A DNA stretch of 6,858 nucleotides from Flavobacteriales bacterium UBA5692 (GTDB lineage: Bacteria; Bacteroidota; Bacteroidia; Flavobacteriales_D; Sanyastnellaceae). How positions within the stretch are numbered: position 1 is the stretch's first letter; each line of letters starts with the position of its first letter. The position numbers and the translations under genes were made by a program. The notes beneath the pieces were generated by a model, which was not told the origin of the DNA, did no database searches, and was given only the letters and a program-made list of their open reading frames with translations. Positions 1 to 5,278 of this stretch are shown one piece after another. The DNA is taken from contig DIHQ01000167.1 in NCBI GenBank assembly GCA_002420235.1, forward strand, positions 1-6,858. Reading direction: 5' to 3'.

Positions 1-1131
1 CATGGATTGACGGCACAAGAACTCACCGCGTATGAACAACGCCTCACTGCTGTTGATTCCCACCGAGCCATACGGCGCCAAGCCCAACGCACCCGACCCC
101 AAGAGAGGACACAGATCTGAGAGCCCGCCCGTGGCGGTATTCACAAGGGTCAAGCCGTCGTTTTCGTGTAGCATGCAGACATTGCCCGGGGTGCCCCCGT
201 CCTGTTGCCCCACTACGGCCCAACCGTCGGGGGCGTTTGCCAACGCCACGATGGGGCCGGTGCCGCCCGTTTGGAAATCCCACGACCGCAGCCGGTGGTT
301 ATCCGTGGCTTCGTTGCGCTCCCACACGATGCAGGTCGTACCGTCAAAACGTACGTCAATGGGCACCCATGGCGCTTCTGAAAACCGTTCAAACAGCAAA
401 TTCCCCGACGGATCGAAGGCGACAACACCACCGCTGTGGGCGACGATGAACCCAGCCTGAACGACAAGCGAGTGTAATGCTTTGATGTGGGGTGCTGTGC
501 CAGCTATAGTGGGGTCCGTCCATTCGTTGGCTATTTCACCGGTTTCCCAATCGACCAAATGCACCGTGGCGTCGGCATTATCTGCCAACGCGATTACCCC
601 GTCGGAATAGGTCAGCATGGTGCTGCCGGGGAGCCCCGTCCAGTCCTCTAATTCGCCGCCGTCAGCATCCGTTCGCACCAAGGTGCTGGAACCATCCGAT
701 TCGGCTACCAAAGCGACGATGACTTCGGGCAGGTCCTCTGCTGCCGTGTAGTTCAAATCCCGGAAGACAGCCGCGCGGTTGCCTGCGGCATCATCGGCCA
801 CAACCGCGAGGGTCATGGGCCCCGTTGGCCAGGTGCTTGCATCCAGCGCAAAGGCCACGATGAGATTACCGCTTGATGTTCCTTCCCAAAGTCCGGCCTG
901 GGCTGTTTTAGGGGTAATACCGTCCCCGCCCCGCAGTTCGACGCGCCACAAACCACCGTCATCTCTATCGTCAATGGCTTCGAACTCCACAAAAAACACA
1001 TCACCGAATTGAATGTTTTTTCCGTTGTATGCCGGTTCAGTGATGGAAACGGTCGGCGGTGTTTTGTCGCGGTTGCAGCCACTGGCGAATAGCAACAAAG
1101 CGCTGCAAATGAGGAGGGTGGAAGTGCGCAT
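1..1131 (-). CDS. Lipoprotein with Ig-like and beta-propeller-like regions (3' end beyond window)
   Basis: An open frame of 377 codons without a stop runs from an ATG at 1131 to the left edge, so the gene is cut at its 3' end. The first 19 residues form a lipoprotein signal: basic MRTST start, hydrophobic LLICSALLLFA, then lipobox ASGC with Cys19. The mature protein should be lipid-anchored in the envelope. Residues about 25-130 resemble a bacterial Ig-like domain (TPPTVSITEP near the start, GDVFFVEFEAIDD, then DDAAGNRAAVF). From about 137 on, short beta-rich blocks recur (VHLVDWETGEI, GGVVAFDPSGNLLFERF, LRSWDFQTGG), as in beta-propellers with repeated V-x-x-[FW]-D-x-x-[ST]-G turns. The sequence shows no catalytic motif, so a binding or surface role is an inference. 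Base composition is high: 43 of 60 bases in 181-240 are G or C. It is transcribed divergently from dnaB. The frame is secure; the function is unknown. Confidence 0.85.
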   Translation of the reverse strand, partial: MRTSTLLICSALLLFASGCNRDKTPPTVSITEPAYNGKNIQFGDVFFVEFEAIDDRDDGGLWRVELRGGDGITPKTAQAGLWEGTSSGNLIVAFALDASTWPTGPMTLAVVADDAAGNRAAVFRDLNYTAAEDLPEVIVALVAESDGSSTLVRTDADGGELEDWTGLPGSTMLTYSDGVIALADNADATVHLVDWETGEIANEWTDPTIAGTAPHIKALHSLVVQAGFIVAHSGGVVAFDPSGNLLFERFSEAPWVPIDVRFDGTTCIVWERNEATDNHRLRSWDFQTGGTGPIVALANAPDGWAVVGQQDGGTPGNVCMLHENDGLTLVNTATGGLSDLCPLLGSGALGLAPYGSVGINSSEALFIRGEFLCRQSM

Positions 1132-1151
1132 GATGAACGTTAGAATTGCCC

Positions 1152-1159
1152 CAAAAGTA
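1152..1159 (-). promoter_or_regulatory. Candidate Bacteroidota -7 element (TACTTTTG) for the lipoprotein gene
   Basis: On the minus strand the octamer TACTTTTG matches the Bacteroidota primary sigma-factor -7 consensus TANNTTTG exactly. It ends 20 bases before the ATG at 1131, which would give a short leader. No clear TTG lies at the usual 17-23 bases upstream to serve as the -33 element; the nearest TTG is about 30 bases away. The call therefore rests on one half of the promoter only. Confidence 0.4.
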
Positions 1160-1257
1160 GCGGGTGCTTCGGTTTGTTGAGAACCTTGTCAATGCGTTGT
1201 GAATTATCCATGCTGTTCAGGTCAAAAGCAAGCCCTACCTTCGACCACCCCGCAAGT

Positions 1258-2820
1258 ATGAACGAATCTCACCCATCCGACGCTTCTATTGCCCGCGTGC
1301 GACCTCGTGGCAACCAGAATCAAACCATTACACCCGAGGTATTGGGTAAATTGCAGCCTCAAGCATTGGAGTTGGAGGAAGCTGTATTGGGCGCCATGAT
1401 GATGGAACAGTCGGCAGTCAACTCTGTTATTGACGTGCTGAAGCCCGATAGCTTCTACCGCGATGCGCACCGTCGCATTTACGCTGCGATTGTTGACCTA
1501 TTTCAAGCTTCAGAGCCCATTGATATCCTCACGGTCACTGAAGCCCTGCGCAAGTTGGGAGATCTGCAGCAAGTCGGCGGGGCTCAGGCTGTTTCAGCAT
1601 TGACTGCACGAGTCGCGAGTTCCGCTAATATTGAGGCCCACGCTCGAATCATCTCACAAAAGCATATCCAACGTGAGTTGATACGTGTGTCAAGCATTAT
1701 TACCCAGAAGGCATTTGAAGAGACTACAGATGTGCTCGATTTGCTTGATGAAGCCGAATCGCAGTTGTTTGAAGTTGCCCAAGGCAACATTCGCAAGAGC
1801 TACGAATCCATGAGTAGCGTTATGCGCCAAGCGCTTGAAGACATCGACAATGCTCGGAACCAAGAAGGTGGCGTGAGCGGTGTTTCGACAGGATTTATTG
1901 ACCTAGATCGTATCACTGGAGGCTTTCAGAAATCCGATATGATCGTATTGGCGGCAAGACCTGGTATGGGTAAGACAGCTTTCGTCCTTACCATGGCGAG
2001 GAACATCACGGTTGAGTATAAAATTCCGGTAGCTGTTTTTTCCTTGGAGATGTCAGCAGTGCAATTAGTACAACGTTTAATCTCCGCCGAGACAGAAATC
2101 AGCTCCGACAAGTTCCGCAAGGGTAATATGCAGCCGCACGAGTACACTCAGTTGCATGAACGCATTGGCCGCCTTTCCGATGCCCCACTTTACATCGACG
2201 ACACACCGGCTTTGAGTGTGTTTGAATTGCGCGCAAAATGCCGTCGACTGAAATCGACTGCGGGGATTGAAATGGTCGTCGTTGACTACTTGCAACTTAT
2301 GACTGCTGGTAGGAACAACGGCAACCGTGAGCAGGAAATTTCTTCGATCTCCCGGTCCATTAAGAGCATCGCGAAGGAATTAGATATCCCGATTATAGCT
2401 TTGTCACAACTTTCTCGTATGGTGGAGACGCGCGGTGGGGATAAGCGACCGATTCTTTCGGATTTGCGGGAGTCGGGTGCAATTGAGCAAGATGCAGACA
2501 TAGTGGCGTTCATATACAGAGCGGAGTATTATGGCTTGACCGAGCATCCGGATGGTATTGACACTGCGGGATTGGGCGAGTTGATTCTCGCCAAGCACCG
2601 ACATGGGGCTTTGGGCACGGTCAAATTGCGATTCATCCAACGTTTAGCCAAGTTCGCCAACTATGACACTTTTGCGAATCCGGTATTTGATCGGGGTGAG
2701 TTTCAAGATGGTTTACGACCCAATGCGGATTTCATGAATCAACCGACCGTGACAGTCCAATCCAAAATGAACGAGGAGCCTTCGAGTGCGCCAGGTGGTG
2801 CCGATGAATCTCCCTTCTGA
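1258..2820 (+). CDS. dnaB: Replicative DNA helicase DnaB
   Basis: This is the hexameric ATP-driven helicase that unwinds DNA ahead of the replisome and recruits primase. Residues about 33-140 are the N-terminal helical domain (LQPQALELEEAVLGAMM, then FYRDAHRRIYAAI). Residues about 205-470 are the RecA-like motor: Walker A ARPGMGKT at 233-240 (Lys239, Thr240), catalytic Glu264 in FSLEMS, Walker B VVVDYLQLM with Asp343, and the late KHRHGALGTVKLRF motif from Lys446 that supplies the arginine finger. No intein interrupts it. The length of 520 aa is normal for Bacteroidota. I chose ATG 1258 because homology starts shortly after it; the frame stays open upstream to a TTG at 1174, but that stretch looks non-conserved. 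The tail after about 475 is low-complexity and ends ADESPF, similar to the acidic tip of SSB. The next gene follows after 30 bp and is probably in the same operon. Confidence 0.98.
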   Translation: MNESHPSDASIARVRPRGNQNQTITPEVLGKLQPQALELEEAVLGAMMMEQSAVNSVIDVLKPDSFYRDAHRRIYAAIVDLFQASEPIDILTVTEALRKLGDLQQVGGAQAVSALTARVASSANIEAHARIISQKHIQRELIRVSSIITQKAFEETTDVLDLLDEAESQLFEVAQGNIRKSYESMSSVMRQALEDIDNARNQEGGVSGVSTGFIDLDRITGGFQKSDMIVLAARPGMGKTAFVLTMARNITVEYKIPVAVFSLEMSAVQLVQRLISAETEISSDKFRKGNMQPHEYTQLHERIGRLSDAPLYIDDTPALSVFELRAKCRRLKSTAGIEMVVVDYLQLMTAGRNNGNREQEISSISRSIKSIAKELDIPIIALSQLSRMVETRGGDKRPILSDLRESGAIEQDADIVAFIYRAEYYGLTEHPDGIDTAGLGELILAKHRHGALGTVKLRFIQRLAKFANYDTFANPVFDRGEFQDGLRPNADFMNQPTVTVQSKMNEEPSSAPGGADESPF

Positions 2821-2850
2821 TTCCTGGTGGCTTTAGCCGTAAATTGCGGC

Positions 2851-4140
2851 ATGGCACGTAAGGCTTTGAGCGCGCTGCGCAATGGTTTGGTGACAGCGAT
2901 AGCTGTGGGCTTATATTCGATTTCTGTGGTGAATGCCTCACAGCTTCTTATTCCCATGGATGATGCCCAATCAAACCACCTCAAGGCATACGGTTTAGCC
3001 TATTGGCTGCTCGAGCAGGAGGTCGAAATCGAATGGCTGCTCAATTACCGAGGAGGTAGCTTCCTTGTCCCTAATTTGTTGGCAGTGCAGCAGGAATGTG
3101 TTATCCGTGGTATCAGTCACCAAGTCATCGCGGACGTTCAGGCCGGTCAAATTCTGTCCGAAATCGCTGACCCGGAATCCAATACCGAACGTATAAAGCT
3201 TGAGGTAGCGCCAAAGATTGCGGTTTACAGTCCCGAGGGTAAGCAGCCCTGGGACGATGCAGTAACCTTGGTATTGACCTATGCTGAGATTCCATATGAT
3301 GTCATTTACGATGCAGAAATCATGTCAGGATTGCTCCCGGTCTACGATTGGTTGCACCTGCACCACGAGGATTTCACTGGACAATATGGGAAGTTCTACC
3401 GTTCATATCGAAGTGCGTCATGGTACCAAGACGAAGTATCAAGGCAGGAGGGTATGGCGCGCACGCTCGGTTTTAACAAGGTGAGCGTAATGAAGCGCAA
3501 CGTGGCGCTGCAAATCCGTGACTTTGTTTTGGGAGGCGGGTTCCTTTTTACCATGTGTTCGGGCACCGATTCGTTTGATATTGCGTTAGCTGCAGAAGAG
3601 GTAGACATATGCCAAGCGCCATTTGACGGTGATCCTGCCGATCCAGGAGCAGCGCAAAAATTGGATTATAACCGTGGGTTGGCTTTTCAAGACTACCAAA
3701 TCATCACCGATCCAATGGTGTATGAATTTTCCGATATTGATGCTACTGAGGAGCATACCAAGACTAAGCAGCTGAATGACTTTTTCACGCTATTCGATTT
3801 TAGTGCGAAATGGGACATCATCCCTACCATGTTGACCCAGAGTCACGAACGAATCATTCCTGGCTTCATGGGGCAGACCACGGCATTCCGTAAGCAGTTT
3901 ATCCGATCTGATGTTATTATAATGGGGGAGACGAAGAGTACACGATCGGCCAAATACATTCATGGTACCATGGGCCAAGGCCAATGGACTTACTATGGCG
4001 GACATGACCCGGAAGATTACCGACACCTGGTGAACGACCCGCCAACCGACCTCAACTTGCATCCAAATTCAGCTGGATATAGGCTGATTTTAAATAACAT
4101 TTTGTTCCCCGCGGCGCGTAAAAAGGAGCGAAAAACTTAA
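2851..4140 (+). CDS. Exported class-I-amidotransferase-like protein (often labelled asparagine synthetase B)
   Basis: I recognise this as the Bacteroidota protein often annotated 'asparagine synthetase B', but the sequence does not support that reaction. There is no N-terminal Cys2 of an Ntn glutaminase and no SGGxD ATP-pyrophosphatase loop. From ATG 2851 the product is 429 aa. Residues 1-29 form a Sec signal peptide (MARKALSALR, hydrophobic core, cleavage after VNA29), so it should act in the periplasm or outside. The mature N-terminus SQLLIPMDDAQSNHLKAYG is typical of the family. From about 121, KIAVYS, YDVIYDAEI and YDWLHLHHEDFTG read as successive beta strands, then GGGFLFTMCSGTDS (228-241) resembles the nucleophile elbow of class-I glutamine-amidotransferase-like folds, with Cys236 as possible nucleophile. 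YYGGHDPEDY (381-390) and LNNILFPAA near the end fit the same fold. A GTG at 2827 is an alternative start that would extend the signal sequence. It follows dnaB by 30 bp and ends 4 bp from the convergent siaB. Confidence 0.88.
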   Translation: MARKALSALRNGLVTAIAVGLYSISVVNASQLLIPMDDAQSNHLKAYGLAYWLLEQEVEIEWLLNYRGGSFLVPNLLAVQQECVIRGISHQVIADVQAGQILSEIADPESNTERIKLEVAPKIAVYSPEGKQPWDDAVTLVLTYAEIPYDVIYDAEIMSGLLPVYDWLHLHHEDFTGQYGKFYRSYRSASWYQDEVSRQEGMARTLGFNKVSVMKRNVALQIRDFVLGGGFLFTMCSGTDSFDIALAAEEVDICQAPFDGDPADPGAAQKLDYNRGLAFQDYQIITDPMVYEFSDIDATEEHTKTKQLNDFFTLFDFSAKWDIIPTMLTQSHERIIPGFMGQTTAFRKQFIRSDVIIMGETKSTRSAKYIHGTMGQGQWTYYGGHDPEDYRHLVNDPPTDLNLHPNSAGYRLILNNILFPAARKKERKT

Positions 4141-4144
4141 AAGG

Positions 4145-4711
4145 TCATGACTTCACCATCACAGCCAAGGTGAATAAGAACATGCCGGATTCCAATTCGT
4201 TGAATTGATAGTCGAGAGGTCCATTGGATTTTTTGGCCATGCTAATAAGGCCAAGGCCAGCACCACCTTTTTCAGACCAATCGTTGTTGCACAATCGCTC
4301 CACGTATTGAACCCTTAATTCCTCATGCGACATGCCATTGACTTCTGCTAGATTTTCTCGCAGTCCCGCGGCCATATCAAAGTCAACAAGGTTGCCAATA
4401 CGGATTTGGTATCCAAGCGGTGTGTCTTCGATGGTGAGGTATAACTGAATTTCTCCTACGTCATCGACCCATCCGTGTCGGCTCACATTCTGCAGACATT
4501 CAATTAAGGTGCTGCAGACACGGTTCACTAGTTTGCGTTTGACGCCTTTGCCTTTTAAGCTATTCTCTGCTAACAGCATGAGTGAGTCATGAACCTCTTG
4601 GGTTAGCTGTCCGGAAAAACTTAATAAGACTCCACCTTCACCACTATCCGTCCGCTCGTGCAAGGTCGCCTGAAGCGTTGAGAAAAGATGATGTGGTCGG
4701 GTTGTGTCCAT
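4145..4711 (-). CDS. SiaB-family protein kinase (GHKL-type ATPase fold)
   Basis: The 188-aa cytoplasmic protein resembles the SiaB family (DUF6272), single-domain kinases with a histidine-kinase-like ATP-binding fold. In Pseudomonas, SiaB phosphorylates the small protein SiaC, opposed by phosphatase SiaA, to switch on a diguanylate cyclase. Visible here are an N-box, ECLQNVSRHG at 71-80 (Glu71, Asn75, His79), a central GEIQLYLTIEDTPLGYQIRIGN strand pair (86-107), and a clear G-box GGAGLGLISMAKKS at 149-162, so nucleotide binding is very likely. The usual DxG of the G1 box is not obvious. A short AGGTG lies 4 bases before the ATG. No SiaC (DUF1987) or SiaA-type gene is visible nearby, which is unusual, since such genes often cluster. 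Its stop lies 4 bp from the stop of the convergent amidotransferase-like gene, and 206 bp of AT-rich DNA separates it from the upstream 94-aa gene, suggesting its own promoter. The family call is fairly firm; substrate and pathway are inferred. Confidence 0.85.
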   Translation of the reverse strand: MDTTRPHHLFSTLQATLHERTDSGEGGVLLSFSGQLTQEVHDSLMLLAENSLKGKGVKRKLVNRVCSTLIECLQNVSRHGWVDDVGEIQLYLTIEDTPLGYQIRIGNLVDFDMAAGLRENLAEVNGMSHEELRVQYVERLCNNDWSEKGGAGLGLISMAKKSNGPLDYQFNELESGMFLFTLAVMVKS

Positions 4712-4730
4712 TTTTCACCTGCTAAAGTAG

Positions 4731-4779
4731 TAAAATAGTCGACGAATAAAAGTGTATTGTCGATTAATCAACTATTTTA
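4731..4779. repeat. Inverted repeat, 9-bp arms, upstream of siaB
   Basis: The arms TAAAATAGT (4731-4739) and ACTATTTTA (4771-4779) are perfect reverse complements separated by 31 bases. Inside the spacer are two short palindromes, GTCGAC (4738-4743, partly in the arm) and GATTAATC (4762-4769). The repeat lies 20-68 bases upstream of the siaB start codon, where a regulator of siaB could bind. It is too AT-rich and too widely spaced to be a terminator. In AT-rich DNA such an arm could arise by chance. Confidence 0.45.
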
Positions 4780-4816
4780 ACAATTGAAAATTAGGCAATC
4801 AATGGCGAATGCATGC

Positions 4817-4852
4817 TTTGTGAATGCTAAATGTTATTCACGGCTTCACAAA
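4817..4852. repeat. Inverted repeat with two competing pairings
   Basis: TTTGTGAA (4817-4824) is the exact reverse complement of TTCACAAA (4845-4852). The same left arm can pair instead through GTGAAT (4820-4825) with ATTCAC (4836-4841), a 6-bp stem with a 10-base loop. The two pairings exclude each other. No T-run follows on either strand, so this is not a simple intrinsic terminator. It lies about 105-140 bases upstream of siaB and 66 bases after the 94-aa gene. Confidence 0.4.
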
Positions 4853-4917
4853 ACTTGTTCATATCCTACATCCTCTACACCCAGCACTTAATGCATAGAA
4901 AATGGCCTATTGTACCA

Positions 4918-5202
4918 TTAAGAAGCAAATTTGCGTAATCGCGATTCAGCAATTAGGCTGATTCCTTCGGGGGTTTTGATCATTTCGTAGAATGTGGGAT
5001 GCAAAAAGTTCAGAGTCCGGTGAAAAGGGCGCTGTTCAAGGTGGCATTTCCATACTAAAAAGGCAAGGCGCTTGGTCGTTTGCCAAGCGTATTGGTTGAA
5101 TAGATTTGGACGTATGAAGGAGTCGACCCAGGTTTTGGCCTCTGCGAGGGTTTTGATTTGTGGGTTATTATGAAACGCAGTGGGATTGAGTGGAATGGAC
5201 AT
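4918..5202 (-). CDS. Hypothetical protein, 94 aa, aromatic-rich
   Basis: I do not recognise a family. The protein is soluble-looking: no signal peptide and no stretch long and hydrophobic enough for a membrane helix. It has three Trp (25, 40, 51), eight Phe and four His in 94 residues, and a single Cys53. Predicted helical stretches are IKTLAEAKTWVDSFI (16-30), a region around YAWQTTKRLAFLVWKCHLEQ (38-57) and TPEGISLIAESRLRKF near the end; a basic HPTFYEMIK segment (68-76) lies between. The ATG at 5202 is preceded by an A-rich run (5206-5214 region), common before Bacteroidota start codons, which supports this start. It sits 76 bp after the WYL gene on the same strand, with two inverted repeats between them. 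It is not a SiaC/DUF1987 protein by sequence. That it is a real gene rests on length, normal composition and tidy packing between minus-strand neighbours. Confidence 0.75.
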   Translation of the reverse strand: MSIPLNPTAFHNNPQIKTLAEAKTWVDSFIRPNLFNQYAWQTTKRLAFLVWKCHLEQRPFHRTLNFLHPTFYEMIKTPEGISLIAESRLRKFAS

Positions 5203-5217
5203 CTCAGATTTTTTTGA

Positions 5218-5237
5218 TGGTTTGACTCATCAAACCA
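5218..5237. promoter_or_regulatory. Candidate operator or leader hairpin before the 94-aa gene
   Basis: Perfect 8-bp arms TGGTTTGA (5218-5225) and TCAAACCA (5230-5237) flank a 4-base centre. The element ends 15 bases before the start codon of the 94-aa gene. In that gene's direction it is followed by an A-run, not a T-run, so it is not a terminator of the WYL transcript. It could be a protein-binding site, for instance for the dimeric WYL regulator encoded next door, or an RNA hairpin affecting translation. The symmetry is seen directly; the role is inferred. Confidence 0.5.
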
Positions 5238-5248
5238 CTAAAGCCACT

Positions 5249-5265
5249 CCGTAAAGGATTTACGG
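5249..5265. repeat. Second inverted repeat in the WYL to 94-aa gap
   Basis: CCGTAAA (5249-5255) and TTTACGG (5259-5265) are perfect 7-bp arms around a 3-base centre. The element lies 13 bases after the WYL stop codon and 11 bases from the other inverted repeat. No T-run follows the stem in either direction, so an intrinsic terminator is unlikely, although an mRNA 3'-end stabilising hairpin for the WYL message is possible. A regulator site is the other option. Confidence 0.45.
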
Positions 5266-5278
5266 TCAGAAAAATTAA

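Larger units (their letters stand above)
4712..4917. other. AT-rich intergenic region upstream of siaB
   Basis: This 206-bp gap separates the 94-aa gene from siaB. It is much poorer in G+C than its surroundings (16 of 60 bases in 4741-4800) and should hold the siaB promoter. The closest match to the -7 consensus on the minus strand is TACTTTAG (4729-4722), with one mismatch and no properly placed TTG, so I do not assign a promoter. It contains two inverted repeats, listed separately. A 29-codon plus-strand frame at 4802-4891 shows no sign of being a gene. No terminator with a T-run is visible after the 94-aa gene. Confidence 0.6.

Noticed and set aside
32..460. Plus-strand frame of 142 codons within the lipoprotein gene
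   Set aside because: It lies antisense to a 377-codon frame with a lipobox and domain-like sequence. Its translation is Pro/Ser-rich and patternless, as expected for a shadow in GC-rich DNA.
1205..1243. Promoter-like octamers TATCCATG (1205-1212) and TACCTTCG (1236-1243) upstream of dnaB
   Set aside because: They have two and one mismatches to TANNTTTG respectively. The first has a TTG 16 bases upstream and the second only a TTC at 17 bases, too weak to assign a promoter.
1174..1257. In-frame 28-codon upstream extension of dnaB from a TTG
   Set aside because: The added residues do not resemble a DnaB N-terminus, and ATG 1258 leaves a normal-length protein. The stretch also lies where the divergent promoter region is expected.
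4152..4174. Possible hairpin TTCACC/GGTGAA as terminator for the exported-protein gene
   Set aside because: It has only six pairs with an 11-base loop, no T-run follows, and the sequence is coding for siaB on the other strand.
4802..4891. 29-codon plus-strand frame in the siaB upstream region
   Set aside because: It is Cys/Ser/Thr-rich with no conserved-looking pattern, no evident ribosome binding site, and it spans the inverted repeat in AT-rich DNA.
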